From: Amanita rubescens
Taxonomy: Eukaryota; Basidiomycota; Agaricomycetes; Agaricales; Amanitaceae
Length of the DNA stretch: 64,000 bases
Assembly: GCA_015039365.1 (NCBI GenBank)
Contig: WION01000018.1
Span: forward strand, 1-64,000
Direction of reading: 5' to 3'
Shown here one piece after another: positions 1 through 9,706 of this stretch. Both the position numbers and the translations under genes were made by a program. Below the pieces are notes generated by a model. The model made no database searches and was not told where the DNA came from. It was given only the letters and a program-made list of their open reading frames with translations. How positions within the stretch are numbered: the first letter of the stretch is position 1; every line of letters begins with the position of its first letter.

Positions 1-277
1 TTGCTTGCTCAGCGTTCAGTCGCCGTTCACCAGCGAAGATGACGTCATCGGCGCCGCATATGCTTCTCTTCGCTTGTTTGAGGTTAGTATGAGGGCTTGA
101 TTCTCCCACAAGAGTCAGCGATACTTCCAAAAGAATCGCCATGCCGTCCGGGTTCATGTACACGTCACCAAAACATTACAAACTCATCACTTGGCCCGGC
201 CAAATACTTTGTCATGAGGGCATATTAGATGACATGAATTTCCGATTAAGCTAAGTGAAAGGCTGCCTGCGCCAAAG

Positions 278-1843
278 TTAGTCCAAGTCTGGTCGCTGTC
301 CCATATTAGCTCGAATCAATCTTTCTACCTCTTTCCACCTTTCACAGTGTAGTTGAGAGGAGCTCCGCCCAGATGCATGGGCGCGGGCGTCCAAGTCTAC
401 AAAAACACCGATCCGGACCAGTTTTGGGAAGATATCTGTAAGGAAATCTGCAACCAGATCGGGTGCCTCGATCGGCGAGCAGCGAACGTCCAGCATTCGC
501 AAACGCTGGTTGCATATCCCTTTCCAGGGTCGCACTTCGAGGATATCCTTGGTTATCGTAGTCGCGTCGAAGAGGATTACGAGCTCTTCTAATTGTGGAT
601 TATGTCGGGCGAAAGACACGAGGCTTTTATAAGTAGCGGATGCCGGGGGGTGCCACGCTATCTCGACTTTGAACTTTCGAAGCTCCTTCCAGCTGGAAGC
701 CATCGCGTCAATCGCGTTGTCGTCAAAGTTAAAGCCATGTAGACTTGTGAGATGGATAGATGATAGATTGGTATAACACAAGAGTGGGGATATCGTTTCG
801 ACGGAATAGGACTGTTTAAGCGATTGCCCGCCTGCACAGTCAAGGTCAACAGATTGGATCTGGTCATGTACGACACCATCTTTCATTGCGTTGAAGAAAC
901 CGAACCAAATATCTGAGTATATCCGGTTTGTAAACATGACTGAGATCGATTTCATTGGAGTCTGGTCCATATAGCGCATGAGCGTTATGCAGAATTCAGG
1001 GTCACAGTCGTCAATAACGAGGTTTTCTAAAACTGGGAAGCGTTTTGGAATCTTGGGTATGGGCACCAAAGGATGATGCACTACGGACATGACTTCTAAG
1101 TTTTTCAAGGCGGGTAAGGTTGAGAGTCCGTATACATCCGCCCTGTGGGTAACAACTAGGCTCTGTAAATCCGACCACTGATGGACGAGGGACATTGTGC
1201 GTGTGAGCACAGAATCCAGCCCAGGACCTAACAATTTCGCTTCGGTTACCAAAGGGCATTGCAGGGCTAGTGTTGGTAATATGGGAAGTAATGACTCGTT
1301 GTATCGGTAGATGTCGACTTGGGTGATTATGGGAGAGAGGTAGTGCCCAATACATGATAGGGCCTGGTCTGAGAATATGAGCCTTCGGACTTGGGGTAAC
1401 AGCTTGGTATTCTTGCCCGCGGCAGAGCAGAGAGCCAAAAGAGCGTCTGTTTCGACTTTATATTTGATAGTCGCCGAATGACTTCCAAATATCCTGACAT
1501 GAGCTGCTCTGAGGAGAAACCGTTCGTAATCTGTGTCCCGTATTGGTCGGCGAAACCACTAGAAAGGGTTAATCTGGGTGGGAGAATTTGATAATAATAA
1601 TAAAAAACGCACCAGCAAACGTGTTCTTGGGGTTGATGGTGCAGGACGCTCTACCCAGAGGTCTGCTGGCATGCAGCGGATCAGAGGGCCAAAGTTTTCG
1701 ACAGAAGACCACAGAACACGAATGGCTTCATCGGATATCGTGCGATTTGTAAGTGATAACCGGGTGAGGGTATCTTGGTCGCAGTTTTGACATATGAGTC
1801 CCAGCAAGTCTGAGCAGAACACGGCTTCGTCACGGTCGTGCAT
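278..1843 (-). CDS. F-box/LRR-like protein
   Basis: Predicted 503-residue protein from two exons (1613..1843 and 278..1558) around a 54-base GT-AG intron at 1559..1612. The N-terminal 50 residues have the F-box-like pattern of Agaricomycete proteins (a DLLGLIC helix, then TRLSLTNR and ISDEAIRVLWSS). The rest is leucine-rich with irregular LRR-like segments such as SVDLDC and SIHLTSLHG. By family knowledge it would be a substrate-recognition subunit of an SCF ubiquitin ligase; the substrate is unknown. Splicing to the acceptor at 1559-1560 restores a continuous frame (LLWFRRPIRD), whereas the nearer AG gives an immediate stop. No frameshift is seen. Its start codon lies 16 bases from the ATG of the divergent neighbour. 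Confidence 0.8.
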
Positions 1844-1859
1844 GGGTGGGTTAGCGTGA

Positions 1860-4130
1860 ATGTTTCCGTCTTCAAACTCTCACGTCCGCATTGCTCGCGA
1901 GCAAACCACCGATGACAATGAAAACCGCAACAGTAGAACAGGTCGTTTCCTCGACAAATTCAAGGTAGGAAGTAGCAATAAGCGCACGTCATCCAACGAT
2001 GGCAGCGGCGCTAGTCCTTTTAGTCTTGCTCAGAGACTCCGGACGATACTTGATGCACATCCAGTGAATAGTCCAGCTCCTAGATTTCAGTCATTGCCTA
2101 CACCAGAAACTTCACCTTCACCACCTTCACCTGTCGCTGGGCCATCCGAGTCTTCTATCTCATCACCGACAGTATTTTTCTCTGCTCCTTCATCCCCAAC
2201 CGATGCTGAACTCGCTGCCCTCCTCTCCAGTCCTATTCTGCCGAATAGCGCCATTCCGCTTCCAGGCACTTTTGACGTCCCTCCCGTTGCCAGTCCTCCT
2301 ACTCCATTATCACCCTCTCGTCATCAAACTGTCTTCAATATTCTTGATCGCATTGGTTCACCAAGAGCACGTGCTAGGAGGCTTAGCAGAGTCACCGACG
2401 ATGGAAGACAGTCGATACATGCAAGTCCCCGTGTATGGCCCGCATCTCCAGCCATGTCTTCTATTTCCTCTGTCCTCGCTTCTGGCTCGGTTACCGCTGC
2501 GTATGGAAGCGATGGAATCAGAGAAATTGAAGAGGAGACCACTGATGATGATGATGTCGACGACACAAGTATAATGATGTATTCTCCACTTATGCCCACC
2601 CCTGCTTCTCTTGTATCCATTGCCGAGTCTGAAATCTCGGTCGTGGCCGTGCATGAAGAGTCAGAGGATGAGGAAGAAACGGAGCCGGTGCAATATACTC
2701 CCCCTCCTCCAGCACCAGAACCTCACCCCCCCGAGCAAACGCAGACAAGTAGTTGGGGGATCAAGTTGTGGCCCTTCTCTTCCTGGTTCTCTTCGTCGTC
2801 CCAGAATGCCAACTCGACACCTGCCAACTCGAACCAAGTAGAACCTCCTGCAGCCACCCCTCGGGCACAGCGATCTGTGGTACCAGTATCAAGACCTACT
2901 TCAACCCAAGTGCGGCTCCGCAGGCGTCGTGTTTGGGTGCCCTCACGCACTCAATTGTCGCTTGAAACTATGTGGTGGGGTTACAGGATGTATGTCTCTC
3001 TTGTCTCACATGCATATTGCCGCCCTAATGTTTCTACCAGCTATATTCCACCTCCTATCCTCGAAGCACTTGATTCCACTTCATTGGAGACGACTAGACG
3101 GGCAGCCCTTCTCACGGCAGCTCTTACATGGTTCTTTACCAACTTCCCTGTCCATGTCCTTCCTATTACGGTTCGCCCGGTGATCATCCTATTACAAGGG
3201 CTGGTTCCTTACTTGGGATATCTGGGTAGCATTCTCTCATGGAGTTGGGGTTCTATCAGGAGTTACGACGAAGGTACATTATTTTTTCACGACGAGTTAT
3301 GTCAACTCATGCGTTTGGTAATAGGATATGGAATAATCTTGACCGCAACGTGGTTGGTGCCTATAGCACTCATACCTAGCACTTGGGTCCCGCCTCCGTC
3401 AGAATGGCCTGGCTCACCGTTGTCGTCGCAGACAACACCTACCTTTTCAACATTATCTTCCATATCCCACTCGACATCCCCTACCCTATCACAATCAACC
3501 ATGACACCTACTCCCATGCCCCCGTCTTCTTTGCCCTCTTCACCCTCCTTACTTCCTCAACAAGAACTGAGTCCGGAACCACCTCAAGGACAGCTGTACC
3601 CGATATACTCACCCGCATTTGTATACCAGTCCCCTTATTCACCAGCGTCATCTCTGCCTCTCACCCAACAATACACCCAAGAACCGCTAGATCAAGCGCA
3701 GCAACAAGGCCAGCCATACCCAGTATACTCACCGTACAGCCAAACTACGATGCTATCCCCTCTTACCCAACTCTCCGCGTCGTTCCCCTCCCCACCAATG
3801 AATTTCTCTTCATTTGGGTATGCATACGGACACCCCTTCCCAACGACCTCGCAGACTCCTCCTATTATGGCCATGTCAATGACAAGCCCCATTCAAACAA
3901 ACGGCGCGGTTATGTTTCCGCCGGCGATGATGCCGATGTCAGTCACATCGTCGTCGTCGTCGTCTCCGTATACGTCATCCTCGGCGGCGCTGACCCCAAC
4001 CCCTGCACCTGCATCGGCTTTACCAATAACTTCGACATCTTCGATGAGCCAAAGACGGTCCAGAAAAAGAGAAGGGTCTCTATATGCACCTCGAATGGCG
4101 ACTGTTCCTCTTCCTACCGAAGATAGATGA
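1860..4130 (+). CDS. Ser/Pro-rich putative membrane protein, hypothetical
   Basis: Open frame of 756 codons from ATG at 1860, function not recognised. The first 370 residues are Ser/Pro/Thr-rich and acidic, with an EEETTDDDDVDDT stretch near residue 225. Hydrophobic segments near residues 414-431, 440-465 and 489-508 look like membrane spans. The C-terminal third is Pro/Gln/Tyr/Ser-rich and ends in a basic patch (QRRSRKREG). Two 51-base stretches inside the frame have good splice signals, so the mature protein may be 34 residues shorter. There is no other in-frame ATG before about 2455, so this start or an upstream exon is needed. Low-complexity flanks with central membrane helices suggest an envelope or organelle membrane protein, but that is only a guess. 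Confidence 0.65.
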   Translation: MFPSSNSHVRIAREQTTDDNENRNSRTGRFLDKFKVGSSNKRTSSNDGSGASPFSLAQRLRTILDAHPVNSPAPRFQSLPTPETSPSPPSPVAGPSESSISSPTVFFSAPSSPTDAELAALLSSPILPNSAIPLPGTFDVPPVASPPTPLSPSRHQTVFNILDRIGSPRARARRLSRVTDDGRQSIHASPRVWPASPAMSSISSVLASGSVTAAYGSDGIREIEEETTDDDDVDDTSIMMYSPLMPTPASLVSIAESEISVVAVHEESEDEEETEPVQYTPPPPAPEPHPPEQTQTSSWGIKLWPFSSWFSSSSQNANSTPANSNQVEPPAATPRAQRSVVPVSRPTSTQVRLRRRRVWVPSRTQLSLETMWWGYRMYVSLVSHAYCRPNVSTSYIPPPILEALDSTSLETTRRAALLTAALTWFFTNFPVHVLPITVRPVIILLQGLVPYLGYLGSILSWSWGSIRSYDEGTLFFHDELCQLMRLVIGYGIILTATWLVPIALIPSTWVPPPSEWPGSPLSSQTTPTFSTLSSISHSTSPTLSQSTMTPTPMPPSSLPSSPSLLPQQELSPEPPQGQLYPIYSPAFVYQSPYSPASSLPLTQQYTQEPLDQAQQQGQPYPVYSPYSQTTMLSPLTQLSASFPSPPMNFSSFGYAYGHPFPTTSQTPPIMAMSMTSPIQTNGAVMFPPAMMPMSVTSSSSSSPYTSSSAALTPTPAPASALPITSTSSMSQRRSRKREGSLYAPRMATVPLPTEDR
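2990..3040 (+). other. candidate in-frame intron (51 nt)
   Basis: Begins GTATGT and ends TACCAG with a CTAAT branch-site match 11-15 bases before the acceptor. Its length is a multiple of three and it has no stop, so the frame stays open whether or not it is spliced (residues around 377-393 of the membrane protein). Confidence 0.6.
3274..3324 (+). other. candidate in-frame intron (51 nt)
   Basis: Begins GTACAT and ends GTAATAG; 51 bases, stop-free. Removal joins SYDEG directly to YGIILTATW and keeps the third membrane segment intact. Confidence 0.55.
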
Positions 4131-4275
4131 TCATTTTATTATACATTAATAAATACCCTCAGGAGTATGACATTTTGATGATCTGACGATTCGTAGAACT
4201 CGTGGATATATGTGGATCTCTGTTTACCCCATAGTTGTAATCTGCCAGCGTTGCTAGTGCTATGTGATATGATGC

Positions 4276-4290
4276 ATATATATATATATA
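4276..4290. repeat. (AT)n microsatellite
   Basis: A short uninterrupted AT run in the spacer between the membrane-protein gene and the NACHT pseudogene. Confidence 0.8.
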
Positions 4291-4400
4291 CCCAACTAGA
4301 CGTGCCAATTTTGGGTGATATCGACAATATACGATAGCATTTTCGAGTAAAAGACATTATCCGTAGCAAGGGGCGGGAAATGGGCAAAATAGACAAGTGC

Positions 4401-6256
4401 TCATGTACTTCGCTTATATGTCAACAGATGAAGAACGATCTGATGAACCGAGTTCATTCGATAAAAGACGTCGAAATCGGAAGCATGAAGGGGCATGTCT
4501 GCGACTTTTTGAATTGGGCGTAGAATATTTTCCCAATCGCCCGACGGGAGTAGCTGATAAGCACGTGGAGGGGGAGCAGCTGCCATACGTTCGAGACTTT
4601 CGAGATTCGAGCAGTCGGTACTCACTAAAACGCAAGGATCAGACGCGAGCGTGAGATGATGAAAAAACAAGGACCGTACCTGGCGTGCTTTAGATCCATT
4701 GAAGCGTACCGGACAACAGCAGCGACAAGCAGATCCAAGAACTTTCTCGTCGCCTCTCTTGGACCGATATAGTATTGACCGCAACGAGCGCGATTTCGCA
4801 GAAACTCGAGAAAAGACGCGTGACGCACGCAAATCAAGGTCTGTGTGACTTCGAGCAGTGGATGCATTCCGCGTAGCTTGGGAAACACTTTTCCTTCCTC
4901 GAGGTTGAGCAAAGCATTGACTGATGCCAATGCTGGAGGTGGTAACGAGGTGGGAGGCCGTCGATAGGACTAGTAGAATGGCTATTAGATTCGCTAAGAG
5001 CCCCTGGTCTATTTGGCGGGAAAGGATCTCTATGTACAGTCGATCGAGATCGGCGGATGGTGAAGACGTGGTTGACCGAAGTCCCAAGACAATTTCCAGC
5101 TGTTTCATTGGATTTGAATACTTGTCGTCAATGAATCTGATAACCGTCGAAGCGTAGATGAATTGTCCAGCCGAGTTGTGAACTAAGCGATCGATTGCTC
5201 CCTGAGAAGGCCATGCGTATACGCTAGGACCTTGTTCCAACGAAATGCGTTCGAATTGGTCAACGAAGGTATTTGTCAATGCCACCATGGGACTCAACGG
5301 AGTCATCCAATACGAGACGGGAGGTAACGCCGCCCGGAATCATTCGGTCAAAAGCATCCCGAATGTGCAATTCCGGCCGGCTGCATATCAGGAAACGCAG
5401 CGGAATCCTTCCTTGGTCAACCGCATCCCCGATCAGCGTTAGAAAACGCTGCTGCATAGCTTCGTCTGAGCATTCGTCAACACCGTCGATTATCACAATG
5501 AGCCGTGGGACTGCCATTGCAGAGTACTTCTCGGCAATCTGCTCGAATGGCTCAACGATGAGACGCTCGCACTGGATTTCGATGGAATCCGTGGGAAGTA
5601 GTGGGTCGGATTCTATGGCAGCCGAGATGAATGGCGCGAGCCCAGGAACGGAGAAGCATAGCTGCCACGCTAGAGTCGGGAACAACCTGTCCGCGGTGTT
5701 ACGGTCAGGGCTGGCTCGGAAGAAGAAGAAAGAGGCAGCGAGAGTGTCTGTTTGATGACAGTATTCAGGCAATCGTTTGGGCTATAGCTGATTTCCCTGC
5801 CCCTGCCTGACCGTATAGCCATAGGATATTGAGAAGCCGCATCAGCAGGATGGACCCATCCCTTTATCATCTCCAAGACTCTTTCACAAGTCCCGGGATG
5901 ACATTGGGGTGGTAGATATTCGGTGGAGGGGTCACAATAGGCCCCTTGCGAGACAAATTTTCCCAGTATACCAAGACCTAAAGCCACGTCAGCTCATTCG
6001 CGAGATACGCTACCATCTTACCAGGCAGAGCGTCGTTGTCGATATGTTCTTCTCCGGGACTTGTACCATAAAATTGCGTATAATCGCTGACGCCTACATT
6101 GGTGACAGGCGCAAAGTTGTAAGGTAGGTGGGGGCTCGGAGGCGGTGACAAGGGATAACGCGAGCGACCCTGGGAATCGTGCCAATAGGTAACTGAATCG
6201 TCGACGTCAAGACCAGGGCTAGACCACATTGGGTAACAAATCGATGGGATTGACAC
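4401..6256 (-). pseudogene. NACHT-type STAND NTPase, frameshifted remnant
   Basis: Recognisable basidiomycete NACHT protein read across several frames. In order: a segment GILGKFVSQGAYCD; the pre-NACHT CHPGTCERVLEMIKGW; Walker A GQAGAGKSAIAQ; ASFFFFRAS; Walker B LIVIIDGVDEC; CSRPELHIRDAF; and a C-terminal helical part with FIYASTVIRFI and HASFLEFLRNRARCGQYY. A normal intron fits at 5978..6021, and another splits the tail near 4630-4680. At least three one-base frame changes (about 5825, 5768 and 4950) interrupt it, just before and just after Walker A and after the NACHT domain. No in-frame ATG was found at the expected 5' end; the first clear codons read PMWSSPGL, with an in-frame stop further upstream. 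NACHT proteins of fungi are thought to act in non-self recognition. Either a decayed member or an intact one with sequence errors. Confidence 0.72.
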
Positions 6257-7047
6257 GGGAGGAAAGAGGGTTGCGCGGTCTGGAAAGATTGACTTCGGTC
6301 GAGATGAAGTGTTGCCAACCAGCGTCTCCCATTGACATTATCGACAACTGGCGCCGAAAAAGGACTCGTGACGGTTGCGGACCTTGATGTGTATCTAGAA
6401 TGGGCTAAAGCCTAAGTTTAGAAAGTCCAGTTCGAGGTAGTGGTATCAGTCCCACAGCTTGATAGACAGGATGGCGGAATAGAAATTTCCAACCTCCATA
6501 CAGAGATCCAAGTACTATCACCTCACTAACACCGTAACCTGTATTTGCAAAATCAACAGGTATATTATTTTGAATGACTTCGACAACGTCAAGATTGCAT
6601 GGCTAGGCTACAGCGAATACGAGCTGATAACCATTCCGCCGATTGGCTGATAACAGTATGAGCAACCCGCCCAACTCCACGGAAATTGAAATTGAAAAAT
6701 CACGTACGATGTGGAAAGATAAGAAACTTGTAACAGCATCCTCCACTCATAACGATACAACAATTACGATGTGGGCAGATGTCCGCCCAGCGGGGCGTAG
6801 CTGAAGACTGCTAACATTGGACCGGAAATTAGTCCGTCAAAGAATTCGTCCATTCCCTTACCAGTAAAAGGTGTTAGTTTTTGTTTGTCAAGGAGAGTTT
6901 CAAAACCGACTCACGAGCTCTAATTCAGGGTATTTCCAACAGTGGCCATCCGGATGATGTTCCGGAGTGGAGGTGTAACCCTAACCCAATTGGACTCGAC
7001 GGTCATGAAGGGTTCTCGTTACTCATACGAAGCCCTTGCCCAACTTC
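6257..7047. other. no gene recognised
   Basis: AT-balanced spacer with only short unrelated open frames on both strands. Nothing with family motifs was seen. Confidence 0.6.
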
Positions 7048-7094
7048 CATACTATCCCCTCCAATGCTCTCGGCAGGTCAGGCTAGTCGGCAGT
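7048..7094 (+). repeat. left inverted-repeat arm
   Basis: Reverse complement of 7632..7678 with two mismatches (positions 18 and 34 of the arm). Confidence 0.9.
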
Positions 7095-7631
7095 TTTCGA
7101 AATTCCTTACTCTCCCCTTTGTACCACCTCCCCACACTTTCTAAACCTATTTAGCACTTGATTAAAGATAGTTTGAAGTTGAATGGGCCCCGTAAACGTC
7201 CAGGCAAGCGAGATAGCCAAACAGCCAGAAGTCACGGTGAATGTCACTTCGTGTCACTTGCCGAGCATTCGGCTGAGCTGAGTTACGTCAAAGGGCGCGC
7301 CTTACCACCAAATCTCTCCAACTCAACGCCCGAGCCACCTACATCAACCGGCCCAGAGCATTCACACAATGCATACCCACATCTGTCACAGCACATCCCA
7401 TTCAGACGTCTCGCAATCATATGGATACTATCCACACTATCGTTCAGAATTCACACCATTATACCCTACTACTGATCAATCTGCACCCCAGCTTATGCTA
7501 CAACTATAGCCATCCCGGTCCTTATAATTCATAGTATATAGTACAGCTGTACGAGCACACTTTGCTATCTAGACAAGCGGAGTTGCAATTCGAGTTCCGT
7601 GACTTGATGTGATGTTCCGTGACTTTGCGTG

Positions 7632-7678
7632 ACTGCCGACTAGCTTGACCTGCCGAGAGCGTTGGAGGGGATAGTATG
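7632..7678 (-). repeat. right inverted-repeat arm
   Basis: Partner of the arm at 7048..7094. Confidence 0.9.
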
Positions 7679-8149
7679 AGGACGGAAACAGAAAGAAATT
7701 ATTTGAAGAATCGTATCCGCTTTACTACGATACGATTGCGTTTGATCATGTGTATCTGACTTCCACCCTGTGCCGTATACACAGAAACTTTGGCGTTTAA
7801 AGTTTTAGGTAGCAGCATCAAAAGCAAGGAACAATCGATCTAACCTGTTGCACGGGCTCTATATTTTGATTTACCTAATTGCAGGTGCTCATGCATGAAG
7901 ATCTTCGCGCCGCTGTGACAGCTTTCGGTGACGACTCGGAAGCTATCACGAAACTATCGTCATACCGTACCGACAGATTTAGACCAATGTACCGTGATAT
8001 ACATCAACAGTAGTCGAGTTGACAAGGTTGCAGGAAGTTGGTGCCCACTGCCCCGAGCGATTGCAACATTCCTCTAGTATATCGCACAAATCTTATGATT
8101 ACGTATAATTCGGACATTGCACCTTCAGAGGTGAACGTCATTTCCACTT
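7679..8149. other. no gene recognised
   Basis: Spacer between the inverted-repeat element and the 3' end of the BioF-like gene; nothing supported. Confidence 0.6.
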
Positions 8150-9555
8150 CTACAACTTGCTTGACCTCGCCTTCGTCACAGCAAATTCAGCTACCACCGA
8201 AGCTAGCAGTTCCACATCTTTTTCCGAATGGCCGGCTTTGAAGCATAATCGCACTCGCTCTAAACCTTTTGGCACCAATGGAAATGTGATGTCGGGCGCA
8301 GTTATCCCGTATTTCTTCAAGTGCTCTGAGAGTGCCTTGGGTTGCCGCGTGATTAAAGGTATGATCGGAGAAAGTTTTTCCCGTGGAACGCTCCCCATAA
8401 AATGCGGAGCCAAGGTCACGATCTCAGGAGGAATGTCCTGGAGACGTGGCTGAAGGGCGGCGATGAATTGGTCAATACGGTCGAAGAGCTGTTCCGACAA
8501 CTACAAAGCGACGTCAGACATGATTAAGAGAAGTATAATATTCCTACCTTTTCTGACCTGCCGTCCTCAAGAACATCCAAACAACAGTCGGCGGCAATAA
8601 CACTCGGATAGTTCTGGGTCGTTGTGTAGATCCACGTCCTCGAATAGTTGGTAATGAAATCTTGTACCAAATTCCTGGTCAAAATAACCGCTGCCATCTG
8701 TCAGCTCAACCTCTCAGTTGATGGAAAGAGACTCACCTCCACTGCAGTTGAGCGCCTTGCTAAATGGAGCGAGCGTCGCCAAGACCCTGTTCTCCAGACC
8801 AAACAAGGCCACCCTGCCTCTGCCCCGAGGCCCATAGACCCCTATGGCATGCGCCTCGTCGACGAAGACATGGCCGCCCACCTCGTCCGCAAGGTCGCAT
8901 ATTTCTACCAATGGCGCCATCGTCCCGTCCATGCTGTAGAGACTCTCCACCGCTACGAATATACTCGCGTTAGGCGCCCTCTCCCGTACTGCCTTCAGCG
9001 CTTTCTTCAACTCTCCCATGTCATTGTGTTTGTAGGATACCATATCTTCTTTTTTGACTTTGGACACTTTCATCCCATCGTGTATAGATGCATGAATCCT
9101 TTTCATCAAAGACGACGATATCACCTCGCTGGGGGATGCACTCGAAAAACGCCAGGTTCGCGTCGTATCCTGAATTGCAAAGCACTGCTGCTTCATACCC
9201 GAAAAATGCCTTGGCCCGATTTTCTAGCATAGTATGCGCATTTCCGTTAACGACCGTCCTTGATCCCGCCTGACCCGAATACGGAGGGAGATACTGAAAG
9301 CTTTTGCAGAAAATCAGAGCGTAACGATGGGATAAGCGAAAGCGAGAGATAATCGCTCGACGCGAAATCGATTGGGAAGGCTGTGCTGGGTTCTGGAAGC
9401 CTTTTGTAAAACAGGCGCTCCTTGCTCGATGCCAAGGCCTTGGAGAGCGCAGTGCCTAGCGTCGAGGATTGGAACGAGGGGGCCAGTGATTCCCTGAGGA
9501 CCGGTCTGGGCTTCGGTGTCCATGGCGTTATCCGAGCAGATAAATTCTGTGACAA
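8150..9555 (-). CDS. alpha-oxoamine synthase (BioF/7-keto-8-aminopelargonate synthase-like), frameshifted
   Basis: PLP-dependent fold-type I enzyme of the family that includes 8-amino-7-oxononanoate synthase, 5-aminolevulinate synthase and serine palmitoyltransferase; these condense an amino acid with an acyl thioester. Seen in order: DFASSDYLSLS, FGSGG, FFGYEAAVLCNSGYDAN, the stacking-His segment IHASIHDG, VAVESLYSMDG, the PLP-binding DEAHAIGVYGPRGRG, and FSKALNCSGG, where the lysine should form the Schiff base. The C-terminal exon 8150..8500 carries the small domain (FKAGHSEKDVELL). Introns fit near 8501-8547 and about 8686-8731. Two extra bases (about 9265 and 9098) break the first large exon. 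No ATG is in frame at the 5' end (it opens with TTG), so a first exon may be missing. Role in biotin synthesis is possible but not shown. Confidence 0.75.
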
Positions 9556-9565
9556 CTAGAGAATT

Positions 9566-9706
9566 TTAGGTCTCGACTGGGATCTGGTGTCGTCGAATAG
9601 GCGTTGCCACTACGATTTCATCCAGTGTTCGAAGGCCATTTAATATGAGGGTTAGGAATATGATAGGCGTCATGGTAACTTGATATGAGGGAGTCAAGGC
9701 CATCAT
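9566..9706 (-). CDS. small ORF, 46 aa, one hydrophobic segment
   Basis: Short ATG-initiated frame just upstream of the BioF-like gene on the same strand. It encodes a hydrophobic stretch (PIIFLTLILNGL) followed by a polar tail. It could be a real small membrane protein, a first exon of the next gene, or chance; no family was recognised. Confidence 0.25.
   Translation of the reverse strand: MMALTPSYQVTMTPIIFLTLILNGLRTLDEIVVATPIRRHQIPVET

Larger units (their letters stand above)
7048..7678. mobile_element. MITE-like element with 47-bp terminal inverted repeats
   Basis: Bases 7048..7094 and 7632..7678 are inverted copies matching at 45 of 47 positions, with outer ends CATACTATCCCCTCC. The 537-bp interior has no coding region I recognise. 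Size, inverted ends and lack of a gene fit a non-autonomous DNA transposon. I could not see a convincing target-site duplication just outside the arms, so the true ends may lie elsewhere or the flanks have drifted. Confidence 0.6.

Noticed and set aside
3383..4126. Open frame of 247 codons on the plus strand overlapping the membrane-protein gene
   Set aside because: It is the alternative frame of a Ser/Pro-rich coding region; composition follows the host codons and no family fits.
8648..9232. 194-codon frame on the plus strand
   Set aside because: It is antisense to the conserved BioF-like exon (DEAHAIG, HASIHDG), which explains the open frame.
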